Below the pieces are notes generated by a model, which ran no database searches, was not told where the DNA came from, and worked only from the letters and a program-made list of their open reading frames with translations. A program made the position numbers and the translations under genes. A stretch of 64,000 nucleotides of DNA from Rhodanobacteraceae bacterium (GTDB taxonomy: Bacteria; Pseudomonadota; Gammaproteobacteria; Xanthomonadales; Rhodanobacteraceae): positions 82,045-146,044 of the forward strand of contig JAACZU010000002.1 in NCBI GenBank assembly GCA_009996615.1, read 5' to 3'. Below are positions 46,451 to 56,353 of this stretch, piece by piece; within the stretch, counting starts at the first letter, position 1, and each line of letters begins with the position of its first letter.

Positions 46451-47020
46451 TCACTGACGCAACAACTCCCCGCTGATAGCGTCGCGGATCGGCGTCGGCC
46501 GCTCAAGCCCCCCGAGCGCGCCGTCGAGGACCGTCACGGCGTCGCCGAACATCGCGCGCACCGCGGCGGCGCTGCGCGCCGGCGGCTCGCCGTGGCGATT
46601 CGCGCTGGTCGACACCAGCGCGCCGCCGAACGCGCGGCACAGCGCCGCCGCGACCGGATGCTCGGTCACGCGCAGCGCGATGCCGGCGTGACCGCCAGCG
46701 ATCCAGTCCGGCACGCCGGCCGCGCGCGGGAAGATCCAGGTGTGCGGCCCCGGCCAGCTCGCCTGCGCGCGTTCGAGCGCCTCGCGCGGCGTCGCGGCGA
46801 GGTCGATGTACGGCGCGACCTGGTCGAAGTCGGCGCCGATCAGCAGCACGCCCTGCGTCGGCGGGCGCTGCTTCAGCGCGAACAGTTTTTCGAAGGCCAC
46901 GCGGCTGTGCGGATCGCAGCCGAGGCCGTACACGGCCTCGGTCGGGTAGGCGACCACGCCGCCGGCGCGCAGCGCGGCGGCGGTGGCGGCGAGGGTGGTG
47001 GCGTGGGCGTCGGAAGTCAT
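46451..47020 (-). CDS. tsaC: L-threonylcarbamoyladenylate synthase
   Basis: The 189-residue YrdC/Sua5-domain protein makes threonylcarbamoyl-AMP for the t6A modification of tRNAs. Family motifs VAYPTEAVYGLGCDP, KRPPTQGVLLI-type and STSANRHGEPPA are visible, without the extra C-terminal domain of Sua5. The start at 47020 (MTSDAH) fits family length. It lies 132 bp downstream of topA and 14 bp before the ligase gene. Confidence 0.92.
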   Translation of the reverse strand: MTSDAHATTLAATAAALRAGGVVAYPTEAVYGLGCDPHSRVAFEKLFALKQRPPTQGVLLIGADFDQVAPYIDLAATPREALERAQASWPGPHTWIFPRAAGVPDWIAGGHAGIALRVTEHPVAAALCRAFGGALVSTSANRHGEPPARSAAAVRAMFGDAVTVLDGALGGLERPTPIRDAISGELLRQ

Positions 47021-47152
47021 GGGCGGGACTCGTCGAGCTCGGTTCATCCACAAGCAGTACGCGAAATGGCGAGCGGAACCCTCGCTCCGACGCAGGCGGG
47101 ACGACCGCAGGCCGGCCGGCAGGCATGTGCCGGCCGCGCACGCGCGTCCAGC

Positions 47153-49627
47153 CTACGGAGTTGCCTTCTTCCTGGCGGCGGTTTTCTTCGCGGCAGCCTT
47201 CTTGGCCGGGGCCTTTTTCGCCGCCGCCTTCTTGGCCGGCGCCTTCTTCACGGCCGCCTTCTTCGGCGCCTTCGCGGTCGGTTCCTTCGCGACCGCCTTG
47301 GCCGCCTTGCCCTTGCCGAAGCGGCCGCCGCCGCGCTTGGGCCGGTTCGGCGCCGCGGCGAGCAGTTCGACGCACTCCGCTTCGGTCAGCTCGCGCGGCT
47401 CCTTGTCCTTCGGGATCTTCGCGTTCTTGTCGCCGTCGGTGATGTACGGGCCGTAGCGGCCGTTCAGCACCTGGATGCCGTTGCCGAAGTCCAGGATCGT
47501 GCGGTTGGCGATCAGCTCGGCCTTTTCGCGCACCAGCTGCAGCGCGCGTTCCAGCTCGATCGTGTACGGATCGTCCTCCGGCTTGAGCGAGGCGTACATC
47601 GCGCCGTGCTTGACGAACGGGCCGAAGCGGCCGACGCCGACCGTGACCTCCTCGCCGTCCTCGGCCTTGCCGAGGGTGCGTGGCAGCTTGAACAGCTCCA
47701 GCGCCTCCTCCAGCGTGATCGTGTGCATGCTCTGGCCGCTGCGCAGCGAGGCGAACTTCGGCTTGTCCTCGTCGTCCTTGCTGCCGATCTGCGCGAACGG
47801 CCCGTAGCGGCCCAGGCGCACCTGCACCGGCTTGCCGGACTTCGGATCGAGGCCCAGCTCGCGCGCGCCGGTCGCCTCGGAGCGGTCGACCGTCTCGCTC
47901 TTCTCGTCGACCTGCGCCTTGAACGGCTTCCAGAACTTCTCCAGCAGCGGCACCCAGTCCTCCTCGCCGCGGCTGACCGCGTCGAGCTCGTCCTCGAGCT
48001 TGGCGGTGAAGTCGTAGTCGACGTACTGGCTGAAGTGGCCGGACAGGAACTTGGCGACCGCGCGACCGACGTCGGTCGGCTTGAAGCGGCGGCTGTCGAG
48101 GATCACGTACTCGCGGTTCAGCAGCACCTGGATGATGCTGGCGTAGGTCGACGGGCGGCCGATGCCGTATTCCTCGAGCGCCTTGACCAGCGAGGCTTCC
48201 GAATAGCGCGGCGGCGGCTCGGTGAAGTGCTGGTCGGCGTTGATCGCGGCCAGCGGCACCGCCTCGCCGATCGTCATCTTCGGCAGTTTGCGGCCCTCGT
48301 CCTCGTCGTCGGCGTTCTTCTGGTCGCGGCCTTCCTCGTACACCGCGAGGAAGCCCGGATCGACCACGGTCGTGCCGCTGGCGCGGAACATGGACTCGCC
48401 GCCGGCGTCGAGGTCGACGCTGACCGTGTTCAGCGTCGCGTGCTGCATCTGGCTGGCCAGCGCGCGCTTCCAGATCAGCTCGTAGAGCTTGCGCTGCTCG
48501 TCGGTGAGGAAGCGCGCGACGTCCTTCGGCCGGTGCGCCGCCGAGGTCGGGCGGATCGCCTCGTGCGCTTCCTGCGCGTTCTTGGACTTGTTGCGGTAGA
48601 AATGCGGCTGCTCGGGCAGCGCGCGCGGGCCGTAGTCGCGGCCGATCACCTCGCGCAGTTCATGGATCGCGTCCATCGACAGCGACACCGCGTCGGTGCG
48701 CATGTAGGTGATCAGGCCGACCACGCCCTCGTCGCCGAGCGCGACGCCCTCGTACAGGCCCTGCGCGATCTTCATCGTGCGGCTGGTCGTGAAGCCGAGC
48801 TTGCGCGCGGCCTCCTGCTGCAGCGTCGAGGTCGTGAACGGCGGCGACGGGCGGCGCTTGCGCTCCTTCGACTCGACGTTGGCGACGACCAGGCGACCCT
48901 GCGCCGAGCGTTCCAGCGCCGCGCGCGCGGCCAGCGCGTCGGCCTCGTTGGTCAGGTCGAACTGCTCGAACTTCTTGCCACGCAGCTTCAGCAGGCGCGC
49001 CTTGAAGGCCTGGTCCGGGTGCGCGCAATCGGCCTCGATGGTCCAGTACTCGCGCGCCTTGAACGCCTCGATCTCTTCCTCGCGCTCGACGATCATGCGC
49101 AGCGCCGGCGACTGCACGCGGCCGGCGGACAACCCGCGCTGCACCTTGCGCCACAGCACCGGCGAGAGGTTGAAGCCGACCAGGTAATCGAGCGCGCGGC
49201 GCGCCTGCTGCGCGTTGACCAGGTCCATCGACAGGTCGCGCGGATGCGCGACCGCGTCCTTGATCGCGCGCGGCGTGATCTCGGAGAACACGACGCGGTG
49301 CAGCGCCTTGCCTTCGAGCAGCTTGCGCTGCTTGAGGATCTCGGCGATGTGCCAGGAGATCGCCTCGCCTTCGCGGTCCAAGTCGGTCGCCAGGTACAGG
49401 CTGTCGGCCGCCTTGGCCGCCTTGGCGATCGCGTCGACGTGGCGCTCGTTGCGCTCGATCACCTCGTAGTTCATCGCGAAGTGGCGCTCCGGATCGACCG
49501 CGCCTTCCTTCGGCACGAGGTCGCGGACGTGGCCGTAGGAGGCCAGCACCTGGAAATCCTTGCCGAGGTATTTGTTGATCGTCTTCGCTTTGGCCGGCGA
49601 CTCGACGATCAGGAGATTCTTTGCCAT
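47153..49627 (-). CDS. topA: DNA topoisomerase I
   Basis: The 824-residue type IA topoisomerase has the Toprim motif (LATDLDREGEAISWH), the active-site region ITYMRTDAVSLS, and VNAQQARRALDYLVGFN. The C-terminal half has three repeats with GRYGPF-type cores (GRYGPFAQIG, GRFGPFVKHG, GRYGPYITDG) instead of four-cysteine zinc ribbons, and ends in a lysine/alanine-rich tail of about 50 residues (KKAPAKKAAAKK pattern). It relaxes negative supercoils. Start ATG 49627 begins the family N terminus MAKNLLIVESPAK. Confidence 0.97.
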   Translation of the reverse strand: MAKNLLIVESPAKAKTINKYLGKDFQVLASYGHVRDLVPKEGAVDPERHFAMNYEVIERNERHVDAIAKAAKAADSLYLATDLDREGEAISWHIAEILKQRKLLEGKALHRVVFSEITPRAIKDAVAHPRDLSMDLVNAQQARRALDYLVGFNLSPVLWRKVQRGLSAGRVQSPALRMIVEREEEIEAFKAREYWTIEADCAHPDQAFKARLLKLRGKKFEQFDLTNEADALAARAALERSAQGRLVVANVESKERKRRPSPPFTTSTLQQEAARKLGFTTSRTMKIAQGLYEGVALGDEGVVGLITYMRTDAVSLSMDAIHELREVIGRDYGPRALPEQPHFYRNKSKNAQEAHEAIRPTSAAHRPKDVARFLTDEQRKLYELIWKRALASQMQHATLNTVSVDLDAGGESMFRASGTTVVDPGFLAVYEEGRDQKNADDEDEGRKLPKMTIGEAVPLAAINADQHFTEPPPRYSEASLVKALEEYGIGRPSTYASIIQVLLNREYVILDSRRFKPTDVGRAVAKFLSGHFSQYVDYDFTAKLEDELDAVSRGEEDWVPLLEKFWKPFKAQVDEKSETVDRSEATGARELGLDPKSGKPVQVRLGRYGPFAQIGSKDDEDKPKFASLRSGQSMHTITLEEALELFKLPRTLGKAEDGEEVTVGVGRFGPFVKHGAMYASLKPEDDPYTIELERALQLVREKAELIANRTILDFGNGIQVLNGRYGPYITDGDKNAKIPKDKEPRELTEAECVELLAAAPNRPKRGGGRFGKGKAAKAVAKEPTAKAPKKAAVKKAPAKKAAAKKAPAKKAAAKKTAARKKATP

Positions 49628-49975
49628 TGCAGTCCTTGCCGACGGAAACGGGCGGCAGCGTGAGCGGTCATTGCGCCGCTATATAAAGCAATTGCGACGG
49701 TGTGTCGCCTTTTCCAGTGCAAACGCCTGGCGCGATGCTGTCAAGCCGGCCGCGCCGACGCGGTCCGGCAGACGGCGCGCGAAAGCCGAAGATCAAAGGA
49801 GTTCGGCGACGAAGCGCGCGGCTGGTGGACGTCGGGCGTTCCTTGGCCGCGCGGCCCCGCTTTGTAGGGTGGGCCGCAGCCGCGTAGCGGCGAGTCCCAC
49901 CATCTGCACAACGTGACGGTGGGACTCGCGCCTTCGGCGTTGTGCCCCACCCTGCGGAATCCCGATCCGGCCACC
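49628..49975. other. Intergenic region between topA and dprA
   Basis: These 348 bp carry the topA promoter region and, at 49864-49955, a family C long palindrome. The smg/DUF494 gene that often lies beside dprA in related bacteria is not here. Confidence 0.5.
49864..49955. repeat. Family C long palindrome (GTAGGGTGGG...CCCACCCTGC)
   Basis: GTAGGGTGGGCCGCAGCCGC continues to GCGGCGAGTCCCACCATC and is followed by the inverted arm (GGTGGGACTCGC ... GCCCCACCCTGCGG). A related copy is at 62503-62650. It could fold into one long stem with a nested one. Confidence 0.8.
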
Positions 49976-51136
49976 TCAGGCGCCGACGCTCCGCGCGTAG
50001 GCGCCGCCGCCGCTGGCGACGACTTCGCCCTCCAGTTCGAGCATCAGCAGCATCGACGCGAGCGCCGCCACGCCGAGGCCGGTGCGCTCGGCGAGCTGGT
50101 CGATGCCGAGCGCGTCGTGGCCGAGCGCAGCATACAGGCGCGCGTAGTCCGGATCGTCCGCATGTGCCGGCGCAACCGGCCGCGCGCGCGTATCGGCGGA
50201 TTCGGCGGGCGCGACCGCCAGGCGCTCTCGCAGCGTCGCGCCGAGGCGCTGCGCCAGCGGCGCCAGCTCGGCGATGATCTCCTCGGCCGTCTCGACCAGC
50301 TTGGCGCCCTGGCGGATCAGCTGGTGGCAGCCGCGCGCGAGCGGGTTGTGGATCGAGCCCGGGATCGCGAACACCTCGCGCCCCGCCTCGGTCGCCAGGC
50401 GCGCGGTGATCAGCGAGCCCGAGCGCAGCCCCGCCTCGACCACCAGCGTGCCGAGCGAGAGCCCGGCGATGATGCGGTTGCGGCGCGGGAAATGCGACGG
50501 ATGACCCGGCGTGCCGGGCGGGAACTCGCTGACCAGCGCGCCGCGCTGTTCGATCCGCGCGGCCAGCTCGCGGTGCCGCGGCGGGTAGACCAGATCCGGC
50601 CCGGTGCCGAGCACGGCCACCGTGAACCCGCCGGCATCAAGCGCGGCCGCGTGCGCGGCGCCGTCGATGCCCTCGGCAAGGCCGCTGGTGATCGCAAAAC
50701 CGGCCGTCGCCAGCGCACGCGCGAACGCGCCCGCGTTGGCGAGGCCGCCCTGGCTCGCGTTGCGGCTGCCGACGATCGCGATCTGCGGCCGCCACAGCGC
50801 GCTGGCGTCGCCGGCGACGAACAGCGCCGCCGGCGCGCCCGGACTGTCGACGAGCAGGGCCGGGAAGTCGGCGCCGTCGCAGGTCAGCAGCGTGCGGTCC
50901 GGCGCGGCCAGCCAGGCCAGGTCCGCCTCGATCACGGCGCGCTCGGGCGCATGCAGCCAGTCGCGGCAGCCAGGTTCCGGCGTGCGCTCGAACTCGCCGC
51001 GCCGCGCCGCGGCCAGCGCGGCGCTGGCATCGCCATAGCGCGCGATCAGGCCGCGCAGCGCCGCCGGCCCGAGTCCGGGCGCGCGCAGCAGGATCAGCCA
51101 GGCTTCGAGCCCGGCGCGGTTCGCGTCGATGTCCAT
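49976..51136 (-). CDS. dprA: DNA-processing protein DprA
   Basis: The 386-residue DprA (Smf) has the Rossmann core with IVGSRNASQGG, ITSGLAEGIDGAAHAAAL, VLGTGPDLVYPPRH, SEFPPGTPGHPSHFPRRNRI and FAIPGSIHNPLARGCHQLIR, plus a C-terminal winged-helix domain (LGIDQLAERTGL). It loads RecA on incoming single-stranded DNA during transformation. It is downstream of the LysM gene, with a hairpin in the gap. Confidence 0.96.
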   Translation of the reverse strand: MDIDANRAGLEAWLILLRAPGLGPAALRGLIARYGDASAALAAARRGEFERTPEPGCRDWLHAPERAVIEADLAWLAAPDRTLLTCDGADFPALLVDSPGAPAALFVAGDASALWRPQIAIVGSRNASQGGLANAGAFARALATAGFAITSGLAEGIDGAAHAAALDAGGFTVAVLGTGPDLVYPPRHRELAARIEQRGALVSEFPPGTPGHPSHFPRRNRIIAGLSLGTLVVEAGLRSGSLITARLATEAGREVFAIPGSIHNPLARGCHQLIRQGAKLVETAEEIIAELAPLAQRLGATLRERLAVAPAESADTRARPVAPAHADDPDYARLYAALGHDALGIDQLAERTGLGVAALASMLLMLELEGEVVASGGGAYARSVGA

Positions 51137-51166
51137 GCCGGCAGTCTAGCCCGTGCCGCAAACGAA

Positions 51167-51194
51167 CACGGCGCGATGAAAGCACCGCGCCGTG
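51167..51194 (-). terminator. Hairpin between LysM gene and dprA
   Basis: CACGGCGCG/CGCGCCGTG with a 10-base loop is followed on the minus strand by TTCGTTTG. It may end the leftward LysM transcript; the T-run is weak. Confidence 0.4.
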
Positions 51195-51207
51195 TAGGAA
51201 AAGAGCG

Positions 51208-51280
51208 GGAATGGGGAATCGGGATTCGGGAATCGTGCAAGCGGCTTCTGCCGATTCCCGATTCCCGTCAACGATTCCCG
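51208..51280. repeat. Fuzzy GGGAATCGGGATTCGGG repeat
   Basis: GGGAATGGGGAATCGGGATT followed by CGGGAATCG and its inverted part CGATTCCCGATTCCCG flank the LysM gene's 3' end. The same low-complexity family is at 53192-53222, 53380-53420 and 36650-36674. Confidence 0.7.
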
Positions 51281-51284
51281 GCTT

Positions 51285-52478
51285 TCAAGGCGTCTTGTCC
51301 GGATCGTGCAGGAAGTCGCCGTTGTGGATCGGCTTGATCGCGTCCATGACCAGGCCATAGCTGACGCGGTCGAACGTGCGGAACACCATCACGTGGCCGA
51401 CGAACTCCGGCGGCAGCGTCGCCTGTGCCTTGCGCGGGTGGAAGAACTTGCGCGCGCTGCCGTCCGGGTAGTCGGTGCGGTCGGTCACCTGTTCGCCCGG
51501 ATGGTAGATGCTGAAGGTCTGGCCGTTCTCGATGCCGTCCTCGCTGCCGCGCGACAGCGCGACGACCTGGCGCGGGCCGACCGCGTTGAGCGCATCGGTG
51601 AACGCGATCACGCGCATGTTGTCGGGCACCTTGGCCGGCGCGTGCGGCACGTACTCGTCGTCGTAGGGGCGCTCGTCGATCGGCAGCACGTAGTCGCCCG
51701 GGCGCACTTCGAAGTCTGAATAGGTGACCAGCGCCGAGGAGACGTCCGCGCTGCGCGTGACCTCGACCGTGCCGAAGTCGAGCATCTCGTAGCCGAGGAA
51801 GCGCACGCGGCCCTTGAGCGTGTACTCGTTCGGGCCGTGGTGCCACAGCATCGCCGGGCGGCCGTCGCGCGAATCGGGCTTGTCCATCGGGCGCCGCGTG
51901 TTGTCGCCCTGGCGGTGCACCTCGCGCGGCTGGCCGTCGTCGACCGGCGGCATGTCGTAGTAGCGGCCGAGCGGGCGCACCAGCGCCAGCTTCGTGCCCG
52001 GCTGCGCGTCGAGGCCGCGGATGTAGACGAGCTGGCCGGTGGCGCCGCGCAGCTGGTTCTCCTCGATGCCGACCACGTGCGGTGCGTGCTTGTAGGCGTC
52101 CTCGGCGACGATGCGCGTGTTCTTCAGCCACTGCTTGAGCGCGGACAGCGGCACCGGCGGCACCGCGTCCTCGTAGCCTTCGCCGCGCACGCGCGGGCCG
52201 AGCGCGCCGTCGCCCTGCGCGAGGCCGACGCGGCCGCCGGCAAGCACCAGCGTGTCGCCCGGATAGATGCGGTGCGGATTGCGGATCTGCGGATTGGCCT
52301 GCCAGATCTGCGGCCAGTACCACGGCTTCTGCAGGAAGCGCGCGGAGATGTCCCACAGCGTGTCGCCCTTCTGCACGACGTAGCGGTCCGGATGTCCCTC
52401 GGTCCACTCGACCGTCGCGGCGTACACGGCCACGGTGAAGGTCAGCCCGGCCGAAACCGCAAGCAGTTTTTTAAGCAT
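51285..52478 (-). CDS. LysM peptidoglycan-binding domain protein
   Basis: The 397-residue exported protein has a signal peptide (MLKKLLAVSAGLTFTVAVYA) and an N-terminal LysM domain (YVVQKGDTLWDISARFL through RIYPGDTLVL), then a long C-terminal part with no named domain. It is the conserved neighbour of dprA and def in this group of bacteria. Start ATG 52478 has GGGGAG upstream; an in-frame TTG at 52487 is unlikely. It is divergent from def with about 200 bp between them. Confidence 0.92.
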   Translation of the reverse strand: MLKKLLAVSAGLTFTVAVYAATVEWTEGHPDRYVVQKGDTLWDISARFLQKPWYWPQIWQANPQIRNPHRIYPGDTLVLAGGRVGLAQGDGALGPRVRGEGYEDAVPPVPLSALKQWLKNTRIVAEDAYKHAPHVVGIEENQLRGATGQLVYIRGLDAQPGTKLALVRPLGRYYDMPPVDDGQPREVHRQGDNTRRPMDKPDSRDGRPAMLWHHGPNEYTLKGRVRFLGYEMLDFGTVEVTRSADVSSALVTYSDFEVRPGDYVLPIDERPYDDEYVPHAPAKVPDNMRVIAFTDALNAVGPRQVVALSRGSEDGIENGQTFSIYHPGEQVTDRTDYPDGSARKFFHPRKAQATLPPEFVGHVMVFRTFDRVSYGLVMDAIKPIHNGDFLHDPDKTP

Positions 52479-52682
52479 GACCGCCAACTCCCCGATCCCC
52501 GTGGATTTTTCTCAGTGTAAAGCAAACCCGCAACGCAGGAAAACGAACTGCGTCGCAAGCTTGCAGGGCGTCCGGCGCGGCCGGCGTGCGGCGTCGCGGC
52601 ACGCAAGCCGCTAGACTGTGCGACCTTCCCGCCTTGCAACCCGCGCCGACCGGCCGCATGTCGGGCCGGTGATGATGCCGCC

Positions 52683-53186
52683 ATGAGCAAACTGACCATC
52701 CTCGAGTTCCCCGACCCGCGCCTGCGCACCAAGGCGCAGCCGGTCACCGTGTTCGACGCCGCGCTGAAGCAGCTCGTCGCCGACATGTTCGAGACCATGT
52801 ACGCCGCGCCCGGCGTCGGCCTCGCCGCGACCCAGGTCAACGTGCACCAGCAGCTGCTGGTGATGGACATGTCCGAGGACTCCGACCAGCCGATCGTGCT
52901 GGTCAACCCGCGCATCCTCGAAAAGTCCGGCGAGCAGGTCTACCAGGAAGGCTGCCTGTCGTTCCCGGGCATCTACGCCGACGTCGAGCGCGCGCTGCGC
53001 GTGAAGGTCGCCGCGCAGGACGCCGACGGCACGCCGTTCGAGCGCGAGTTCGAAGGCCCGCTCGCGGTCTGCGTGCAGCACGAGATGGACCACCTCGCCG
53101 GCAAGGTCTTCGTCGACTACCTGTCCCCGCTCAAGCGCAGCCTGCTGCTCAAGCGGATGGAAAAGAAGCGCAAGCAGAGCGCCTGA
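52683..53186 (+). CDS. def: Peptide deformylase
   Basis: The 167-residue enzyme removes the N-formyl group from new proteins. All three motifs are intact: GVGLAATQ (44-51), EGCLS (89-93) and HEMDH (133-137), with the metal ligands C91, H133 and H137. It is followed by fmt and rsmB, the usual order, but with a 242-bp gap holding repeats before fmt. Confidence 0.97.
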   Translation: MSKLTILEFPDPRLRTKAQPVTVFDAALKQLVADMFETMYAAPGVGLAATQVNVHQQLLVMDMSEDSDQPIVLVNPRILEKSGEQVYQEGCLSFPGIYADVERALRVKVAAQDADGTPFEREFEGPLAVCVQHEMDHLAGKVFVDYLSPLKRSLLLKRMEKKRKQSA

Positions 53187-53428
53187 AAGGTCAGGATTGG
53201 GTATTCGGGATTGGGGATTCGGCGACGCTGCAAGGCGCCGCGTCTCTTCCTCTTTCGCGCGTCGCTTCGTTCGGGCTCGCGGCTCCGGCGCGCGAAGTCC
53301 CAATCCTTGCCGTAGCTCGGCCTGCGTCGCGACTGCAGACCAAGCCCACCAAGGCGTCCGCCGTCCGCCGGCGGGCGCATGTAAGCTCCCCCAATCTCCC
53401 ATCGCGAATCCCCCATCCCGGCCCTACC
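53187..53428. repeat. Gap between def and fmt with GGGATTCGGG repeats
   Basis: Two runs of the fuzzy repeat (53192-53222 and 53380-53420, inverted with respect to each other) flank a stretch with no gene. fmt is usually close to def, so this is an insertion of repeats in an otherwise conserved operon. Confidence 0.5.
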
Positions 53429-54355
53429 ATGCGCCTTGTTTTCGCCGGAACCCCCGACTTCGCCGTGCCCTCGCTCGCCGCCTGCCTCGCCAGCGGCGCG
53501 CAGGTCGTGGCCGCCTACACGCAGCCGGACCGGCCGGCCGGGCGCGGGCGCCAGCTCGCCGCGAGCCCGGTCAAGCAGGCCGCTCTCGCCGCCGGCGTGC
53601 CGGTCGAGCAGCCCGAGACGCTGCGCGACAAGGCCGCGCGCGCACGGCTGGCCGCGTATGCGCCGGACCTGATCGTCGTGGTCGCCTATGGCCTGATCCT
53701 GCCCAAATCGGTGCTCGCGCTGCCGCGCCTGGGCTGCTGGAACGTGCACGCGTCCTTGCTGCCGCGCTGGCGCGGCGCGGCGCCGATCCAGCGCGCGATC
53801 CTCGCCGGCGACGCCGAGTCCGGCGTCGACCTGATGCAGATGGAAGCGGGTCTCGATACCGGCCCGGTGCTGCTCGAGGCGCGCACGCCGATCACGCCGG
53901 ACGACACCGGCGGCACGCTGCACGACCGCCTCGCCGCGCTCGGCGCGCAGGTGCTCGGCGAGGGTCTTGCGCGCGTGCTGCGCGGCGAGACGCTGACGGC
54001 GATACCACAGGCCGAGGACGGTGTGGTCTACGCGCACAAGCTCGACAAGGCCGAGGCACGGCTCGACTGGAACCAGCCGGCGGCGGCGCTTGCGCGCACC
54101 GTGCGCGCGTTCGACCCGTGGCCGGTCGCCGAAGGCGTGCTCGACGGCGAGCGCCTGCGCATCTGGGCCGCCGAAGCGGTGCCGGGTGCGCACGAGGCGG
54201 CGCCGGGCCAGATCGTCGCCACGCACCGCGACGCGATCGACATCGCCACCGGCGAGGGCCTGCTGCGTATCCGCGAACTGCAGCGCGAGGGCGGCCGCCG
54301 CATCGGCGTGCGCGACTGGCTCAACGCGCGCCGCCAAGGCGGGAGCGCGCGATGA
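53429..54355 (+). CDS. fmt: Methionyl-tRNA formyltransferase
   Basis: The 308-residue enzyme formylates initiator Met-tRNA. N-terminal fold with [16 protein letters not shown], the cofactor-binding block [20 protein letters not shown], and the C-terminal OB-fold domain with [11 protein letters not shown] are visible. The stop overlaps the rsmB start (ATGA). Confidence 0.97.
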   Translation: MRLVFAGTPDFAVPSLAACLASGAQVVAAYTQPDRPAGRGRQLAASPVKQAALAAGVPVEQPETLRDKAARARLAAYAPDLIVVVAYGLILPKSVLALPRLGCWNVHASLLPRWRGAAPIQRAILAGDAESGVDLMQMEAGLDTGPVLLEARTPITPDDTGGTLHDRLAALGAQVLGEGLARVLRGETLTAIPQAEDGVVYAHKLDKAEARLDWNQPAAALARTVRAFDPWPVAEGVLDGERLRIWAAEAVPGAHEAAPGQIVATHRDAIDIATGEGLLRIRELQREGGRRIGVRDWLNARRQGGSAR

Positions 54356-55707
54356 GCCAGACCCGACGTCCGCCGCGCCACAAGCCCGCGCCGCCGCCGG
54401 CGGTGCCCGGCGCCGCGCTGCGCGCCGAGGCCGCGCGTGCGCTCGCGCGCGTCGCGTTCGACGGCGTCTCGCTGCGCGCCGCGCTGGCCGAGGTCAATCC
54501 GCGCATCGCCGATCCGCGCGACCGTGCGCTGCTTGCCGCCTCGCTCTTCGCCGCCTCGCGCTGGTGGCTGCGCTACGACGCCGCGCTCGGCGCGCTGACC
54601 GACAAGCCATTGCCGCCGAAGGCGCGCGAGGTGCGCGCGCTGCTCGTGCTCGGCTTTGCCCAGCTCGCCGTGCTCGGCCTGGCCGACTACGCGGTGGTGG
54701 CCGCCTGCGTCGGCGCCGCGCGCACGCTCGGCGCGCCGCAGTTCGCCGGCCTCGTCAATGCGGTGCTGCGCCGCTTCCTGCGCGAGCGCGCGGCCCTGGA
54801 CGCGAAGCTCGACGCCGATGCGGTCACGCGCCACGCGCATCCGCGCTGGCTGCTCGACGCGCTCGCGCGCGACTGGCCGCAGCAGGTCGAGGCGATCCTC
54901 GCCGCCAACAACCACGAGGCGCCGCTGACGCTGCGCGTGAACCGCCGCCGCACGACGCGCGCGGACCTGTTGGCACGCCTCGCCGCGGCCGAGGTCGCGG
55001 CCGATGCGCCGGCCGAGCTGCCCGATGCGCTCGTGCTCGCCAACAGCACCGATGTGACGCGCCTGCCAGGCTATGCGGACGGGCAGTTTTCGGTGCAGGA
55101 CGGCGCCGCGCAGCGCGTGGTCGACCTGCTCGATCTCGCCGACGGCCAGCGCGTGCTCGACGCCTGCGCCGCGCCGGGCGGCAAGTCGGCGCACATCCTC
55201 GAACGCGCCGACGTCGAGCTGGTCGCGCTCGACAGCGATCCGGCGCGCCTGCTGCGCGTGCACGAGAACCTCGCCCGGCTCGACCTGTCGGCGACGGTCG
55301 TCGCCGGTGACGCCGCCGCGCCGGACGGCTGGTGGGACGGCCGCGCGTTCGAGCGCATCCTGCTCGACGCGCCGTGCTCGGCCACCGGCATCGTGCGGCG
55401 CCAGCCGGACATCAAGCTGCACCGGCGCGGCGCCGACATCGCGCCGCTGGCGGCGACGCAGCGGACCCTGCTCGCCGCGCTGTGGCCGCTGCTGGCGCCG
55501 GGCGGGCGGCTGGTCTACGCGACCTGCTCGCTGCTGCGCGCCGAGAACGAGGCGGTGCTCGCCGATTTCCTCGCCACGCGCGATGATGCGCGCGCGCTGC
55601 CGGTGCCGGCGCACTACGGCCACGCCGCCGGCGTCGGCCGCCAGAACCTGCCGGGCGAGGGCGGCATGGACGGTTTCTACTATGCGGTGCTTGAGAAGGT
55701 TGCCTGA
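54352..55707 (+). CDS. rsmB: 16S rRNA (cytosine-967 C5)-methyltransferase
   Basis: The 451-residue protein has an N-terminal NusB-like RNA-binding domain (about 22-165) and a SAM-dependent methyltransferase domain with [12 protein letters not shown] (270-281) and the two cysteines of the m5C family (C342 in APCSATG and one in ATCSLL). It methylates 16S rRNA C967. The start at 54352 is coupled to fmt; longer frames upstream are shadows. Confidence 0.95.
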   Translation: MSQTRRPPRHKPAPPPAVPGAALRAEAARALARVAFDGVSLRAALAEVNPRIADPRDRALLAASLFAASRWWLRYDAALGALTDKPLPPKAREVRALLVLGFAQLAVLGLADYAVVAACVGAARTLGAPQFAGLVNAVLRRFLRERAALDAKLDADAVTRHAHPRWLLDALARDWPQQVEAILAANNHEAPLTLRVNRRRTTRADLLARLAAAEVAADAPAELPDALVLANSTDVTRLPGYADGQFSVQDGAAQRVVDLLDLADGQRVLDACAAPGGKSAHILERADVELVALDSDPARLLRVHENLARLDLSATVVAGDAAAPDGWWDGRAFERILLDAPCSATGIVRRQPDIKLHRRGADIAPLAATQRTLLAALWPLLAPGGRLVYATCSLLRAENEAVLADFLATRDDARALPVPAHYGHAAGVGRQNLPGEGGMDGFYYAVLEKVA

Positions 55708-55732
55708 GCCAGCGCCTGCTATCGCTCCTGAG

Positions 55733-55772
55733 CCCTCCCCTTCAAGGGGAGGGTTGGGTGGGGATGGTGTTG
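55733..55772 (+). repeat. REP-like element, family B, between rsmB and DUF4390 gene
   Basis: Same sequence as at 4256-4300 (CCCTCCCCTT/AAGGGGAGGG with the GGTTGGGTGGGGATGG tail). It occupies most of the 88-bp gap and ends 23 bp before the GTG start of the next gene. Confidence 0.85.
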
Positions 55773-55795
55773 CTGCCGCGCGATCCGGCGCGAAC

Positions 55796-56353
55796 GTGTG
55801 GCGGCGCCTGCGTGCATGCGCGCTGCTCGCCGCGCTGGCGCTGCTCGCCGGCTGCATCCCATTCGCCGAACAAGTCCCCGGCGAGCTCGCCGTGCGCAGC
55901 GCGCAGCTGCGCGACACGGCCGGCGGCGCGATGCTCGACCTCGCGCTCGACTGCCGCCTCAGCGGGCCGATGCAGGATGCGCTCGAGCACGGCATCCCGC
56001 TGACCCTGCGCATCGACCTCGATGCCGGCCGCCGCCTGACGCGCACGCACCGCCAGGAGCGCCAGCACGTCGAGCTGCGCTACTTTCCGCTGTCGCGTCG
56101 CTACCAGTTGCGCGAAGCGGGCAGCGACGACGTGCGCAGCTTCGCCACGCCGGCTTCGCTGCTGGCCGCACTCGGCACGCTGCACCTGCCGCTGCCGGAT
56201 GGCTTCGCGCGGCTGCCCGCGGCGACGCCGCTGCGCGTGTCGGCAGCGCTCGATCCGGCCGCGCTGCCCGGCGCGCTGCGCCTGCCGGCCCTGTTCGAAC
56301 CGGCCTGGCGGCTCGCCGCCGAAGAGCACGCATGGACCGTCGCGGCGCACTGA
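55796..56353 (+). CDS. DUF4390 domain lipoprotein
   Basis: The 185-residue product has a short signal sequence with a lipobox (LLAGC, cysteine at about residue 19) and the DUF4390 domain with AALALLAGC preceding and RLTRTHRQERQHVELRYFPLSRRYQL in its middle. It is placed between rsmB and an NtrY-type kinase, the conserved position of this family. I start at GTG 55796, the only start that yields the signal sequence; no clear ribosome site is visible. The 3' end overlaps the kinase start by 22 bp. Confidence 0.8.
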   Translation: MWRRLRACALLAALALLAGCIPFAEQVPGELAVRSAQLRDTAGGAMLDLALDCRLSGPMQDALEHGIPLTLRIDLDAGRRLTRTHRQERQHVELRYFPLSRRYQLREAGSDDVRSFATPASLLAALGTLHLPLPDGFARLPAATPLRVSAALDPAALPGALRLPALFEPAWRLAAEEHAWTVAAH

